Source: Apostichopus japonicus
Taxonomy: Eukaryota; Echinodermata; Holothuroidea; Aspidochirotida; Stichopodidae
DNA length: 64,000 nt
Reading direction: 5' to 3'
NCBI RefSeq assembly: GCF_037975245.1
Contig: NC_092561.1
Location: 16,869,001-16,933,000 of the forward strand
Shown: piece by piece, positions 52,064 to 63,977 of the stretch
How positions within the stretch are numbered: the first letter of the stretch is position 1
Layout of the letters: each line of letters opens with the position of its first letter
The notes under the pieces: generated by a model
Databases searched by the model: none
Told to the model about the DNA's origin: nothing
What the model saw: only the letters and a program-made list of their open reading frames with translations
Made by a program: the position numbers and the translations under genes

Positions 52064-54297
52064 TTAATACTTCATTTGTTCCCTCTTATTCTTTTGTATG
52101 ATGTTCCATACTTTGGACTTTATTTGTACTATGGACCTGCGCTTAAGACAGGAATTCTTTAGCTTTGCTTGAAGGCAATCTTTTGACACAGGTGGGTGCA
52201 TGGCATTGATAGCCTTTCTAAGGCATGGATCATTAATAACAGCTGTCTCTTCCTCTTTTGTCCACATTGTTTTAGATATTTTCACCCTCTTAGTTGGAAG
52301 TGCCTTTGTTGGCTCTTTTGATTCAGAGTTGTCACTCTCATTTCCGTCTGACATTTCTATGTCTGACAGAAGTTGGCTTTCCTCAATCTCAACTTCTTCA
52401 AGGGACCTCCCTTTAAATTCATGAAGTTTTCCCTTCTCAGCAGTTAGTAAAAGCTTCCTCACTTTTGCAAGAAATATGACATCTTGGGGCAGCCGGTAGT
52501 ACTGCTTGTGGACGGTTACATCATGCCCTAAATGGTTGGCCAATTGTTCTAATTCAGTGTTGGATAGACTAAGGATTTGTGAAAGAGTTGCTAAATGCTT
52601 GCGCAGATTGGTGGCGGTCAGTCTGTCAGGATTTTTGGCCCCACACAAATGCGCGTATTTGTGCAAACAATCATAACCTCGAAGCGGCTGAACAGAGTTT
52701 CCTGATGGGCAAGCAAATATGTATGGGTTTTGTGGATCGACGCCAGCAATTTGACGAGTTTTGTTGAGTACTTTAACCGAATCTGCCATGTCAGGGGTTA
52801 ACAAGATTGGCACCCCTCTGTCACGTTTTCCACGTGTCATTATTAGAGTAAGCCTCTTTGCTGCCAGCTTTTGTGCTATTGGAAGAGATTCAAATATTTC
52901 ATCTTGGAACTCTCTCTTTTTCTTTGTTTGCTCTAAATAATCTGACATTCTCAAATATTGTGTTTCGCCAGGTCTACGGCAATTGAACATTATTAGCTGA
53001 GCAAGGGTTAAAGAAGCCAACTCCCGCCAAGTGGATGTTGATACTTCATTACCTTGTAACTTCTCTTTTGTAGTACAAACTTGGTTTGTCAGTAGCTGAT
53101 TGAGCTTCACAGTGTCGGCTGTTAAGGGAACTTTCTTTGTTTTTGCCACTTTTGCTTGCATTGTTGCTTATAAACTTTTGTGGCAATTCTTTGTTTCCAT
53201 TGCAGATTCTTTAGTTTCAAGAACTGCTCTGCTTTGCACTCCTGCAAGGTATCTGATGATTTAATGGATTCTGCAATTACAATTTCAGCCAAAGTAGTTA
53301 GGCTTTGTCCCAGCTTTTTAGCAAGTGTGGGTGCTTCAAAGTTTTGGTTTGAAGTGTCAAATCCAGAGCAAATGTTAACACCAAGGATCACGTCATCGAA
53401 ATGTGCTGGGTCTACTAAGTCTTTAGCAGACTTAATAGATGCATTTATTTGCTGTGTTTCAAGAAGGAGCCTTGCAATGCGCCTCATTCTTTCTGAAACA
53501 ATGTTGTGATTAATTGTGCTGCTATCATCACAGTGATGCTCTCCTAATTTGCAGATCCAGGAATCTGCTCTTATGGTAACAACAACACTATCAGTTCTCA
53601 TACCAGCAAGTATCTCTTGCAGTTTAGCACTGCAGGGACTTTTTGTTGGAAGCAATGCCCTACCAGCCTTTTGACACTGTGCAGTTCGAGATGTGGTTGG
53701 ATTTTCCTTTGCTTTTTTTAGGGTACATTTCTTTTGATGTCGCCACAATGACTTTTTCGCAAAATAGCCTTGGCAATCTGGGCAAGGAATGTAATCTTCC
53801 ACATGCATTGTGCCTAATTTTGGTCTTTTGTAGACCAAGAGCTTTCCCTTGCCTTCTTTTAGCACACGACAATTATAGGCATTGTCTCCCTTTTTTCTGA
53901 TCTCTTCTAAAATTGCATTTCTTTCTGCTGACCTTTTTGGCAACAGCATAGCTTTCATTACCAATATTTCATCAGCATGATGAGTTTCTAGATGTCTTGG
54001 TAATTTGGTTACATTTTTTTCACAAAAGAGGCAACAGTGTTGTCTGTTCCATGTTCTTTTCCTACTTTTACTATAGTAAGTGGAAGATACTTTGACACCA
54101 TCTGAATGATTTTTACTTGTTGAGGGCTTTTCATTTTCACTGCTTTCTTCTTCGGATTCTTCATCTGTTGTAGATTCACTCTCACTAAATGCGTCTAGGT
54201 AATCATCGCTGAAATCCTCCTCATCAGTGCTGGTGCATTCCTCACTATCATAGTCCGTTGTTTGCATATGGCTAAGATGCTTTAGCCTTTGTGGAAC
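52064..54297 (-). CDS. last exon: zinc fingers, recombinase-like domain, SANT-like tail; one frameshift
   Basis: The acceptor CTTCTAG precedes 54297, and the frame runs VPQRLKHLSHMQTTDYDSEE. The first frame stays open from 54297 to its stop at 53122. The second, in the -1 frame, runs from about 53161 to the stop at 52064. The overlap is about 40 nt in an A-rich stretch. The protein context reads sensibly across it (IATKVY...QKW in one frame, PLTADTVKLNQLL in the next), so one net base appears lost. No canonical slippery heptamer in the zero frame was found. Single-base decay, assembly error and polymorphism are all possible. Confidence 0.75.
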
Positions 54298-57200
54298 CTA
54301 GAAGCAAACATAGTTTTAAAGACAAATGTTGTGATTGAATTCAAGTTTATGCAAACATAGTTGGTTTGTATGGTACAACATTACATCCAGAGTTCTAGAC
54401 CTTATATTTTGGACAATGGTGTCTGAGATCTGAAATAGTCAGTGTCTTGTAATATTATTGTTGCCTATTGGTCAATTAATTATTTGACTTCAGGAAAACT
54501 GGAACTTGTCATAAAACTTTCAGGCTGAAGTCACCTAATAATGAAAACCCTTTGACTTAAAACTTCCTGAGTGATAATATGTGTTCCAGTATAATTGCTT
54601 ATCGTAGCTGTCAGTTAGCGCTATAACACTGCTAAGCTAACAAACTGGCTGACTGCCCAGGCAAACATTACTGTTGGGAAATCAAGTCTTAAAGTGGGAA
54701 GGAGGTAAACCTGGGGAGGGGTATAAAAAGAGAGACTCATCTTTAGGAAGTTTTGGATTTTATAAAGCTCCTAAATGTTATATGGTGCAATATTTATAAG
54801 TTATTTTCCCCTTGTCATCTCATCCCTGATCTACTTACTTGATCTTTGGTTTATATTTTCGCAGCTGAGCAAAGTCACCTTTAATAATGGTACATATTAC
54901 AAGATTCAATGAAAAGATGACTTTAACAGATTCTTAGTACATTTATTAAAATACATAAGAAACTGGCAAAGCAAAGTTATTTTAACCAGGTTCTTCATTC
55001 ATTTCCAGGCAAAGGGTGCCAGTCAGAGTGACAGTACCTTGCCCAATGTTTTATAACTCCATTATTAACCAATTTTCACTTGATACAAGCCTGAAGCAGA
55101 TGGGAAGTTATTTCCAGTGAAGTTCCCCATTAAAACAAACACGTGATGAAATTATAAATGGGAAACTGACTAGGAGAACTTTTAATTTGAAAAGTGCCTA
55201 GGAAATTAGGGACAGCTACCTTCATATGGCTGAGTAGCTCAGTTGGTGAAGCACAGGTCCATAATCCTGAAGTCACTGGTTTAGAATCCCATCTTGGCCT
55301 CAATTCTTTGCACTTTACAAATTTTATTAAAATATCTCCCAGTCATTTTTCCATTTATAATTTCATTATTCATTCATATATCACATTTAGATACCAAAGT
55401 TACAATACCTGAGCCTTCATTTGTTCTAGCATCCTTTCAAAGATTGGTTGCAGTTCAGGGTGAGACTGTGAACAGATAATTAAACCTCTTTAGAGCATTT
55501 GTAATTTTAATGAGAGAAGTAAACAGAGCCATAATTGTTGATACGATATAGAAGCTTGAGACTGATACCTTTATAAGGTTCTGAATAAAAACTTCATGAG
55601 GTAATATAGGTTTCTTGGCCAAAAAAAAGGAAGAGTTACTGCACTAGAAGATGGCTTTTCTCCACAATTTGTCATTTTGTCTCTGGGAGACAAGCGGCCT
55701 GAAGTAACATGGTTGAAACATTGATTACAAAGGTAGGATTACACATGTTTATTACTTGCAGCTCATTCCTTTATCTTACTTTATGTTAGAAAAATTTGAA
55801 AACCTAAATTGAATGTTTTGAAATAACAACACTTACTTCCTGACATGGTTTGTTCAAGATATCTGTTTAAAAGATAGAAATAACACATTTTATTTATCAC
55901 AGTCTGAAATGCATGCAAACTGTTTCGGATTGTGTGTATTGCTTTAATATTGGTAATGTGTTTATTTGTTTACCTTGAACCTGCATTGACCTTAAACATT
56001 CTTTTAGCAGTCATAACTTTCCTTTTTGTTGAAGCATTTCCTGATTCCAAAAAGTTCAGGTAACCATAGTTCAAAACAGTAACAAACAGAAAATAATTTC
56101 CAGATAACCGTATGCATGTAGAAACAGTGATTTCTATAGATATTACCTCCTCATAAGAATTCATACATGTAAGCGATATATTCTGCTTGAGAATAATACC
56201 TGCCTACAGTTTTGACTAGGAAATATATTTGTAATGTTAATTAACAGTTTAAAAAGAACCGAATGCTTTGTTTACTAGTTGTAAAGATATTTTCACACTG
56301 GTGATTACAAAATAAAGTTGGATTTCCATCTTTAGACAATTACAATGCATTGTTTACCTCACAAAAATCATAAAATGTTTTAGTCATAACTATTAAAATA
56401 GCTTTGCTTCTAGTTTGTATCTTACCATATGAGTACATATTTCCTGTCAATTCGTCTAAAAAAACTGCTTCATCACGGTTTGAGTCTGCAATGTTAAAAC
56501 GATTAGAAGTTTTTTGTTTATTTTGTGATTATAGTAGATTCAAGATTAATGAAGAGAGCCCACATCTAACCCTTAAAGCTATTTAACTATGCCATTTTGG
56601 TATATTATCATAATTAGTTGCAAGAAAATAATCACAATTTGTTTCGAATAGTATACATCTTCAAACATAAAATACAAAAAAAAGGGGACCTACATATGAT
56701 ACAGACAATTTATTCAAAGACATTGGGCTGCACTTACCAAGTAAGGAGTTGTGATATTTTCCTAGATCAGCATCAAAGTACAGTTCACCGCCTGTGTCTT
56801 CTGTAAGTTAAAAGTGTAAGAAGTTGTAAATGATATTACTGCAGCTATTAAATGTTTAGATTTAACATAGTTAGGGATATATCTTAACTACGGTATAATG
56901 CCTGAACAGTAGTTAGATTTAAATGTTAATAGCTAAAGAACACATAAGCCTGATAGTTAAGTAACATGCATGCATTTGGACTATAGCTATCAACACACGA
57001 CAAGGATTTACAAGAAAATGTTTAATCATAGAGATATGAATATGAAACATACTAGTAAATGATGTTGAAGTTGAGGTTGAAATGCTCTCCTGAAGAAATA
57101 TGTAGTAAAATATGAGAAACATATTTGTTATTGTTTGCAAAAAAAGGACCAAAATTTGAGTCAAAATTTTTTCCATCTTAATGCTATGATTGCAGAGCAT

Positions 57201-60200
57201 CAGTATCACATGTAATCAATATTAAAGTAGCAATATAACAATATAACCTGTTCTTTCACTATGTTCCAGACTAGCATTAAAAAGCAGGCAAAGACAGCAC
57301 ACAGAGGATGCCTGTAGATATGGACTCCTGAAGGTTTAACTCGCTATTTACTAAAGAAAAGACTATTTGCTTCACTTCAGCAGCTTCGACATTGCGTTAT
57401 TAGTGTAACGGTAGTAAAAGGAAGCAATGCACCAACTATTCCAGAATGCAGTTTGATGCAGTTTACATGATTTAAAATTGTTTGTTGCATGAGTCACTTA
57501 ACAAAGGAGTGATATGACTCAAGTAGAAAGGGCATGTGTTACGTAGTGACTTCACAACAGCATGTAAAAGCCAAATCGCATTAAGTTTGGACAATTTGTT
57601 CACATGCAGTGTATCATGTACAGTAGGTCTTGTACACACTGCTACAGGATTCAAAAGGACATCAAACGGAAAAGACAAAGCTACTTACTTTGCAACATGA
57701 CTTGATAATAATTCTCAAACACAGTTCAAATTTCAATGGGTTAAAGCATTACTTTGGATTTATGAATTAATTTCAATTAATTTTAATAGTTAATTTGTGG
57801 TATATTCTTCCACAAAAGGTTATCACATTTCAATTGTTGGAAGCTTCTTTTCAAGGCCAAAGCTAGTGTTAAAAACAGTTCTTGGTCAACTGAGCACACA
57901 CACATTCACTTGTAGGTCTGCATATAGTGCCATACTTACTCAAATCACAGGACAGTCACTCCTTTTATTTTGTAATGAAATTTACTCATTTTCAAACAGC
58001 ATTTTAAGTATCTCAATGTACATGGATGTAGGCTAGTATACCTACCTTACTATTTTCTGTGACAATTTCGTCATTGGCTTCACAAATGGTCTGTGTAAAA
58101 ATGAGGACAAAATAGTCATGTTAACATCAAATTACAGAGTCACATACAGGTGTGGCACAACTGGACTTACACACAGGGTCACTTGTTGGTCTAGTTGTAA
58201 GTGTTAATGAAATCAAAGAAAGACCATAACAAATACAAAATTGACATGATTTACAACTTGTTTTTAATTAATTTTAATAACATAGGGTGCCTTCTGAAAC
58301 CCACACCATCAAACTATGGTTAAAATTTTACAAGAGCTTGTGCCAGAGCTAGTGTTAAAAACAGTTCTTGGTCAACTGAGCACACACACATTCAATTGTG
58401 GGTCTGCATATAGTGCCATACTTACTCAAATCACAGGACAGTCACTCCTTTTATTTTGTAATGAAATTTACTCATTTTCAAACAGCATTTTAAGTCTCTC
58501 AATGTACATGGATGTAGGCTAGTATACCTACCTTACTATTTTCTGTGACAAATTCGTCATTGGCTTCACAAATGGTCTGTGTAAAAATGAGGAGAAAATA
58601 GTCATGTTAACATCAAATTACAGAGTCACATACAGTTGTGGTACAACTGGACATACACCCAGTGTCATTTGTGGGTCTAGTGTAATTGTTAATGAAATCA
58701 AAGAACCCGCCCCCGCCCCCCCCCCAAAAAAATTACTGAATTGACATGATTTACAACTTGTTTTTAATTAATTTTAATAACATAGGGTGTCTTCTGAAAC
58801 CCACACCATCAAACTTTGGTTAAAATTGTTCAAGAGCTTGTGTCAGAGCTAGTGTTAAAAACAGTTCTTGGTCAACTGAGCACACACACATTCACTTGTA
58901 GGTCTGCATATAGTGCCCTACTTACTCAAATCACAGGACAGTCACTCCTTTTATTTTGTAATGAAATTTACTCATATTCAAACAGCATTTTGAGTTTCTC
59001 AATGTACATAGCTGTAATATAGTATACCTACCTTACTATTTGCTGTGACAATTTTGTCATTGGCTTCACAAATGGTCTGTGTAAAAATGAGGACAAAATA
59101 TTCATGTTAACATCAAATTACAGAGTCACATACAGTTGTGGCACAACTGGACTTACACACAGTGTCACTTGTTGGTCTAGTTGTAAGTGTTAATGAAATC
59201 AAAGAAAGACCATAACAAATACAAAATTGACATGATTTACAACTTGTTTTTAATTAATTTTAATAACATAGGGTGCCTTCTGAAACCCACACCATCAAAC
59301 TATGGTTAAAATTTTACAAGAGCTTGTGCCAGAGCTAGTGTTAAAAACAGTTCTTGGTCAACTGAACACACACACATTCAATTGTGGGTCTGCATATAGT
59401 GCCATACTTACTCAAATCACAGAACAGTCACTCCTTTTCTTTTGTAATGAAATTTACTCATTTTCAAACAGCATTTTAAGTATCTCAATGTACATGGATG
59501 TAGGCTAGTATACCTACCTTACTATTTTCTGTGACAAATTCGTCATTGGCTTCACAAATGGTCTGTGTAAAAATGAGGACAAAATAGTCATGTTAACATC
59601 AAATTACAGAGTCACATACAGTTGTGGTACAACTGGACTTACACCCAGTGTCATTTGTGGGTCTAGTGTAATTGTTAATGAAATCAAAGGACCCGCCCCC
59701 CCCCCCAAAAAAATTACTGAATTGACATGATTTACAACTTGTTTTTAATTAATTTTAATAACATAGGGTGTCTTCTGAAACCCACACCATCAAACTTTGG
59801 TTAAAATTGTTCAAGAGCTTGTGTCAGAGCTAGTGTTAAAAACAGTTCTTGGTCAACTGAGCACACACACATTCACTTGTAGGTCTGCATATAGTGCCAT
59901 ACTTACTCAAATCACAGGACAGTCACTCCTTTTATTTTGTAATGAAATTTACTCATATTCAAACAGCATTTTGAGTATCTCAATGTACATGGATGTAGGC
60001 TAGTATACCTACCTTACTATTTTCTGTGACAAATTCGTCATTGGCTTCACAAATGGTCTGTGTAAAAATGAGGACAAAATAGTCATGTTAACATCAAATT
60101 ACAGAGTCACATACAGTTGTGGCACAACTGGACATACACACAGGGTCACTTGTTGGTCTAGTTGTAAGTGTTAATGAAATCAAAGAAAGACCATAACAAA

Positions 60201-63200
60201 TACAAAATTGACATGATTTACAACTTGTTTTTAATTAATTTTAATAACATAGGGTGCCTTCTGAAACCCACACCATCAAACTTTGGTTAAAATTGTACAA
60301 GAACTTGTGCCAGAGCTAGGGTTAAAAACAGTTCTTGGTCAACTGAGCACACACACATTCACTTGTAGGTCTGAATATAGTGCCATACTTACTCAAATCA
60401 CAGGACAGTCACTCCTTTTATTTTGTAATGAAATTTTCTCATATTCCAACATTATTTTAAGTATCTCAATGTACATGGATGTAGGCTAGTATACCTACCT
60501 TACTATTTTCAGTGACAAATTCGTCATTGGCTTCACAAATGGTCTGTGTAAAAATGAGGACAAAATAGTCATGTTAACATCAAATTACAGATTCACATAC
60601 AGTTGTGGTACAACTGGACTTACACCCAGTGTCATTTGTGGGTCTAGTGTAATTGTTAATGAAATCAAAGAACCCGCCCCCGCCCCCCCCCCAAAAAAAA
60701 TTACTGAATTGACATGATTTACAACTTGTTTTTAATTAATTTCAATAACATAGGGTGTCTTCTGAAACCCACACCATCAAACTTTGGTTAAAATTGTTCA
60801 AGAGCTTGTGCCAGAGCTAGTGTTAAAAACAGTTCTTGGTCAACTGAGCACACACACATTCACTTGTAGGTCTGCATATAGTGCCCTACTTACTCAAATC
60901 ACAGGACAGTCACTCCTTTTATTTTGTAATGAAATTTACTCATATTCAAACAGCATTTTGAGTTTCTCAATGTACATAGCTGTAATATAGTATACCTACC
61001 TTACTATTTGCTGTGACAATTTCGTCATTGGCTTCACAAATGGTCTGTGTAAAAATGAGGACAAAATAGTCATGTTAACATCAAATTACAGAGTCACATA
61101 CAGTTGTGGCACAACTGGACTTACACACAGTGTCACTTGTTGGTCTAGTTGTAAGTGTTAATGAAATCAAAGAAAGACCATAACAAATACAAAATTGACA
61201 TGATTTACAACTTGTTTTTAATTAATTTTAATAACATAGGGTGCCTTCTGAAACCCACACCATCAAACTTTGGTTAAAATTGTACAAGAACTTGTGCCAG
61301 AGCTAGTGTTAAAAACAGTTCTTGGTCAACTGAGCACACACACATTCACTTGTAGGTCTGAATATAGTGCCATACTTACTCAAATCACAGGACAGTCACT
61401 CCTTTTATTTTGTAATGAAATTTTCTCATATTCAACCAGCATTTTAAGTCTCTCAATGTACATGGATGTAGGCTAGTATACCTACCTTACTATTTGCTGT
61501 GACAATTTCGTCATTGGCTTCACAAATGGTCTGTGTAAAAATGACGACGAAATAGTTATGTTAACATCAAATTACAGAGTCACATACAGTTGTGGCATAA
61601 CTGGACATACACACAGGGTCACTTGTTGGTCTAGTTGTAAGTGTTAATGAAATCAAAGAAAGACCATAACAAATACAAAATTGACATGATTTACAACTTG
61701 TTTTTAATTAATTTCAATAACACAGGGTGCCTTCTGAAACCCACACCATCAAACTTTGGTTAAAATTGTACAAGAGCTTGTGCCAGAGCTAGTGTTAAAA
61801 ACAGTTCTTGGTCAACTGAGCACACACACATTCACTTGTAGGTCTGCATATAGTGCCATACTTACTCAAATCACAGGACAGTCACTCCTTTTATTTTGTA
61901 ATGAAATTTTCTCATATTCAAACATTATTTTAAGTATCTCAATGTACATGGATGTATGTTAGTATACCTACCTTATTATTTTCTGTGACAATTTCGTCAT
62001 TGGCTTCACAAATGGTCTGTGTAAAAATGAGGACAAAATAGTTATGTTAACATCAAATTACAGAGTCACATACAGGTGTGGTACAACTGGACTTACACCC
62101 AGTGTCATTTGTGGGTCTAGTGTAATTGTTAATGAAATCAAAGAACCCGCCCCCCCCCCCAAAAAATAAAATAAAATAATGAATTGACATGATTTACAAC
62201 TTGTTTTTAATTAATTATAATAACATAGGGTGTCTTCTGCAACCCACACCATCAAACTTTGGTTAAAATTGTACAAGAACTTGTGCCAGAGCTAGTGTTA
62301 AAAACAGTTCTTGGTCAACTGAGCACACACACATTTACTTGTAGGTCTGCATATAGTGCCATACTTACTCAAATCACAGGACAGTCACTCCTTTTATTTT
62401 GTAATGAAATTTACTCATTTTCAAACAGCATTTTAAGTATCTCAATGTACATGGATGTAGGCTAGTATACCTACCTTACTATTTTCTGTGACAATTTCGT
62501 CATTGGCTTCACAAATGGTCTGTGTAAAAATGACGACAAAATAGTTATGTTAACATCAAATTACAGAGTCACATACAGTTGTGGCACAACTGGACATACA
62601 CACAGGGTCACTTGTTGGTCTAGTTGTAAGTGTTAATGAAATCAAAGAAAGACCATAACAAATACAAAATTGACATGATTTACAACTTGTTTTCAATTAA
62701 TTTTAATAACATAGGGTGTCTTCTGCAACCCACACCATCAAACTTTGGTTAAAATTGTACAAGAACTTGTGCCAGAGCTAGTGTTAAAAACAGTTCTTGG
62801 TCAACTGAGCACACACACATTCACTTGTAGGTCTGAATATAGTGCCATACTTACTCAAATCACAGGACAGTCACTCCTTTTATTTTGTAATGAAATTTTC
62901 TCATATTCAACCAGCATTTTAAGTCTCTCAATGTACATGGATGTAGGCTAGTATACCTACCTTACTATTTGCTGCGACAATTTCGTCATTGGCTTCACAA
63001 ATGGTCTGTGTAAAAATGACGACAAAATAGTTATGTTAACATCAAATTACAGAGTCACATACAGTTGTGGCATAACTGGACATACACACAGGGTCACTTG
63101 TTGGTCTAGTTGTAAGTGTTAATGAAATCAAAGAAAGACCATAACAAATACAAAATTGACATGATTTACAACTTGTTTTTAATTAATTTCAATAACATAG

Positions 63201-63977
63201 GGTGCCTTCTGAAACCCACACCATCAAACTTTGGTTAAAATTGTACAAGAGCTTGTGCCAGAGCTAGTGTTAAAAACAGTTCTTGGTCAACTGAGTACAC
63301 ACACATTCACTTGTAGGTCTGCATATAGTGCCATATTTACTCAAATCACAGGACAGTCACTCCTTTTATTTTGTAATGAAATTTACTCATTTTCAAACAG
63401 CATTTTAAGTATCTCAATGTACATGGATGTAGGCTAGTATACCTACCTTACTATTTTCTGTGACAATTTCGTCATTGGCTTCACAAATGGTCTGTGTAAA
63501 AATGAGGACAAAATAGTCATGTTAACATCAAATTACAGAGTCACATACAGTTGTGGCACAACTGGACATACACACAGGGTCACTTGTTGGTCTAGTTGTA
63601 AGTGTTAATGAAATCAAAGAAAGACCATAACAAATACAAAATTGACATGATTTACAACTTGTTTTTAATTAATTTTAATAACATAGGGTGCCTTCTGCAA
63701 CCCACACCATCAAACTTTGGTTAAAATTGTACAAGAACTTGTGCCAGAGCTAGTGTTAAAAACAGTTCTTGGTCAACTGAGCACACACACATTCACTTGT
63801 AGGTCTGAATATAGTGCCATACTTACTCAAATCACAGGACAGTCACTCCTTTTATTTTGTAATGAAATTTTCTCATATTCAACCAGCGTTTTAAGTATCT
63901 CAATGTACATGGATGTAGGCTAGTATACCTACCTTACTATTTGCTGTGACAATTTCGTCATTGGCTTCACAAATGGT
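52064..63977 (-). CDS. tyrosine-recombinase-like (Crypton-like) multi-exon gene, 5' end outside window
   Basis: Exons on the minus strand, all phase-compatible: thirteen 45-nt exons (63977 down to 58046), 57089-57053, 56800-56738, 56485-56426, 55862-55837, 55465-55409 and the last exon 54297-52064. The N-terminal part is acidic and Ser/Thr-rich. The last exon has a CxxC..HxxxxH motif (CLFCEKNVTKLPRHLETHH) and a CxxC..HxxxxC motif (CPDCQGYFAKKSLWRHQKKC). A -1 frame change near 53122-53165 separates these from a tyrosine-recombinase-like domain. That domain has FNCRRPGE (Arg I), RGKRDRGVP, TATNLRKHLATL (Arg II; the usual His of HxxR is Thr) and LANHLGHDVTVHKQYYRLP (His and Tyr). A basic Myb/SANT-like tail follows. 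Similar proteins occur widely in fish and invertebrates, possibly Crypton-derived. Active transposon versus host gene is undecided. Confidence 0.7.
54298..55227. other. intron of recombinase-like gene, nothing recognised
   Basis: The stretch between the last exon and the tRNA-like relic shows no repeats or exons. Confidence 0.4.
55228..55299 (+). mobile_element. tRNA-like sequence (SINE head or tRNA pseudogene, CAT anticodon position)
   Basis: GGCTGAG at the start pairs with CTTGGCC at the end (7 bp with wobble). Box A is TAGCTCAGTTGG, a perfect consensus. A CAGG..CCTG anticodon stem has CAT in its loop. Box B is degenerate (GGTTTAGAATCC), and the T-stem does not pair properly. No CCA or T-run terminator. 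Best read as a tRNA-derived SINE head or dead tRNA. Confidence 0.6.
55409..55465 (-). CDS. recombinase-like gene, 57-nt exon
   Basis: Acceptor TTCACAG, donor GTATTG, phase 0 on both sides. Encodes SHPELQPIFERMLEQMKAQ, a likely helix. Confidence 0.65.
55837..55862 (-). CDS. recombinase-like gene, 26-nt micro-exon
   Basis: Acceptor AAACAG, donor GTAAGT. It completes an Asp codon and encodes ILNKPCQE; it converts phase 1 to phase 0, and the frame fits both neighbours. Confidence 0.55.
56426..56485 (-). CDS. recombinase-like gene, 60-nt exon
   Basis: Acceptor TTGCAG, donor GTAAGA; phase 1 in, phase 1 out. Encodes DSNRDEAVFLDELTGNMYSY. Confidence 0.65.
56738..56800 (-). CDS. recombinase-like gene, 63-nt exon
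   Basis: Acceptor CTTACAG, donor GTAAGT; phase 1 in, phase 1 out. Encodes DTGGELYFDADLGKYHNSLL. Confidence 0.65.
57053..57089 (-). CDS. recombinase-like gene, 37-nt exon
   Basis: Acceptor TTCTTCAG, donor GTATGT. Encodes ESISTSTSTSFT; converts phase 0 (from the 45-nt exons) to phase 1, matching the next exon. Confidence 0.6.

Noticed and set aside
53122-53165. Programmed -1 frameshift site
   Set aside because: No X XXY YYZ heptamer lies in the zero frame within the overlap, and no strong stem-loop was noticed. A lost base or sequence error is simpler.
55228-55299. Functional tRNA-Met gene
   Set aside because: Box B is degenerate, the T-stem is unpaired and no T-run terminator follows.
57690-57720. 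Additional small exon ending before GTAAGTAGC on the minus strand
   Set aside because: The only upstream AG lacks a pyrimidine tract and the resulting 25-nt exon breaks the phase between the 45-nt exons and exon 57053-57089.
58316-63923. A 68-codon plus-strand ORF repeated in every array unit
   Set aside because: It is copied with the satellite unit, has no family signature and no splice or start context. The minus-strand 45-nt exon explains the unit better.
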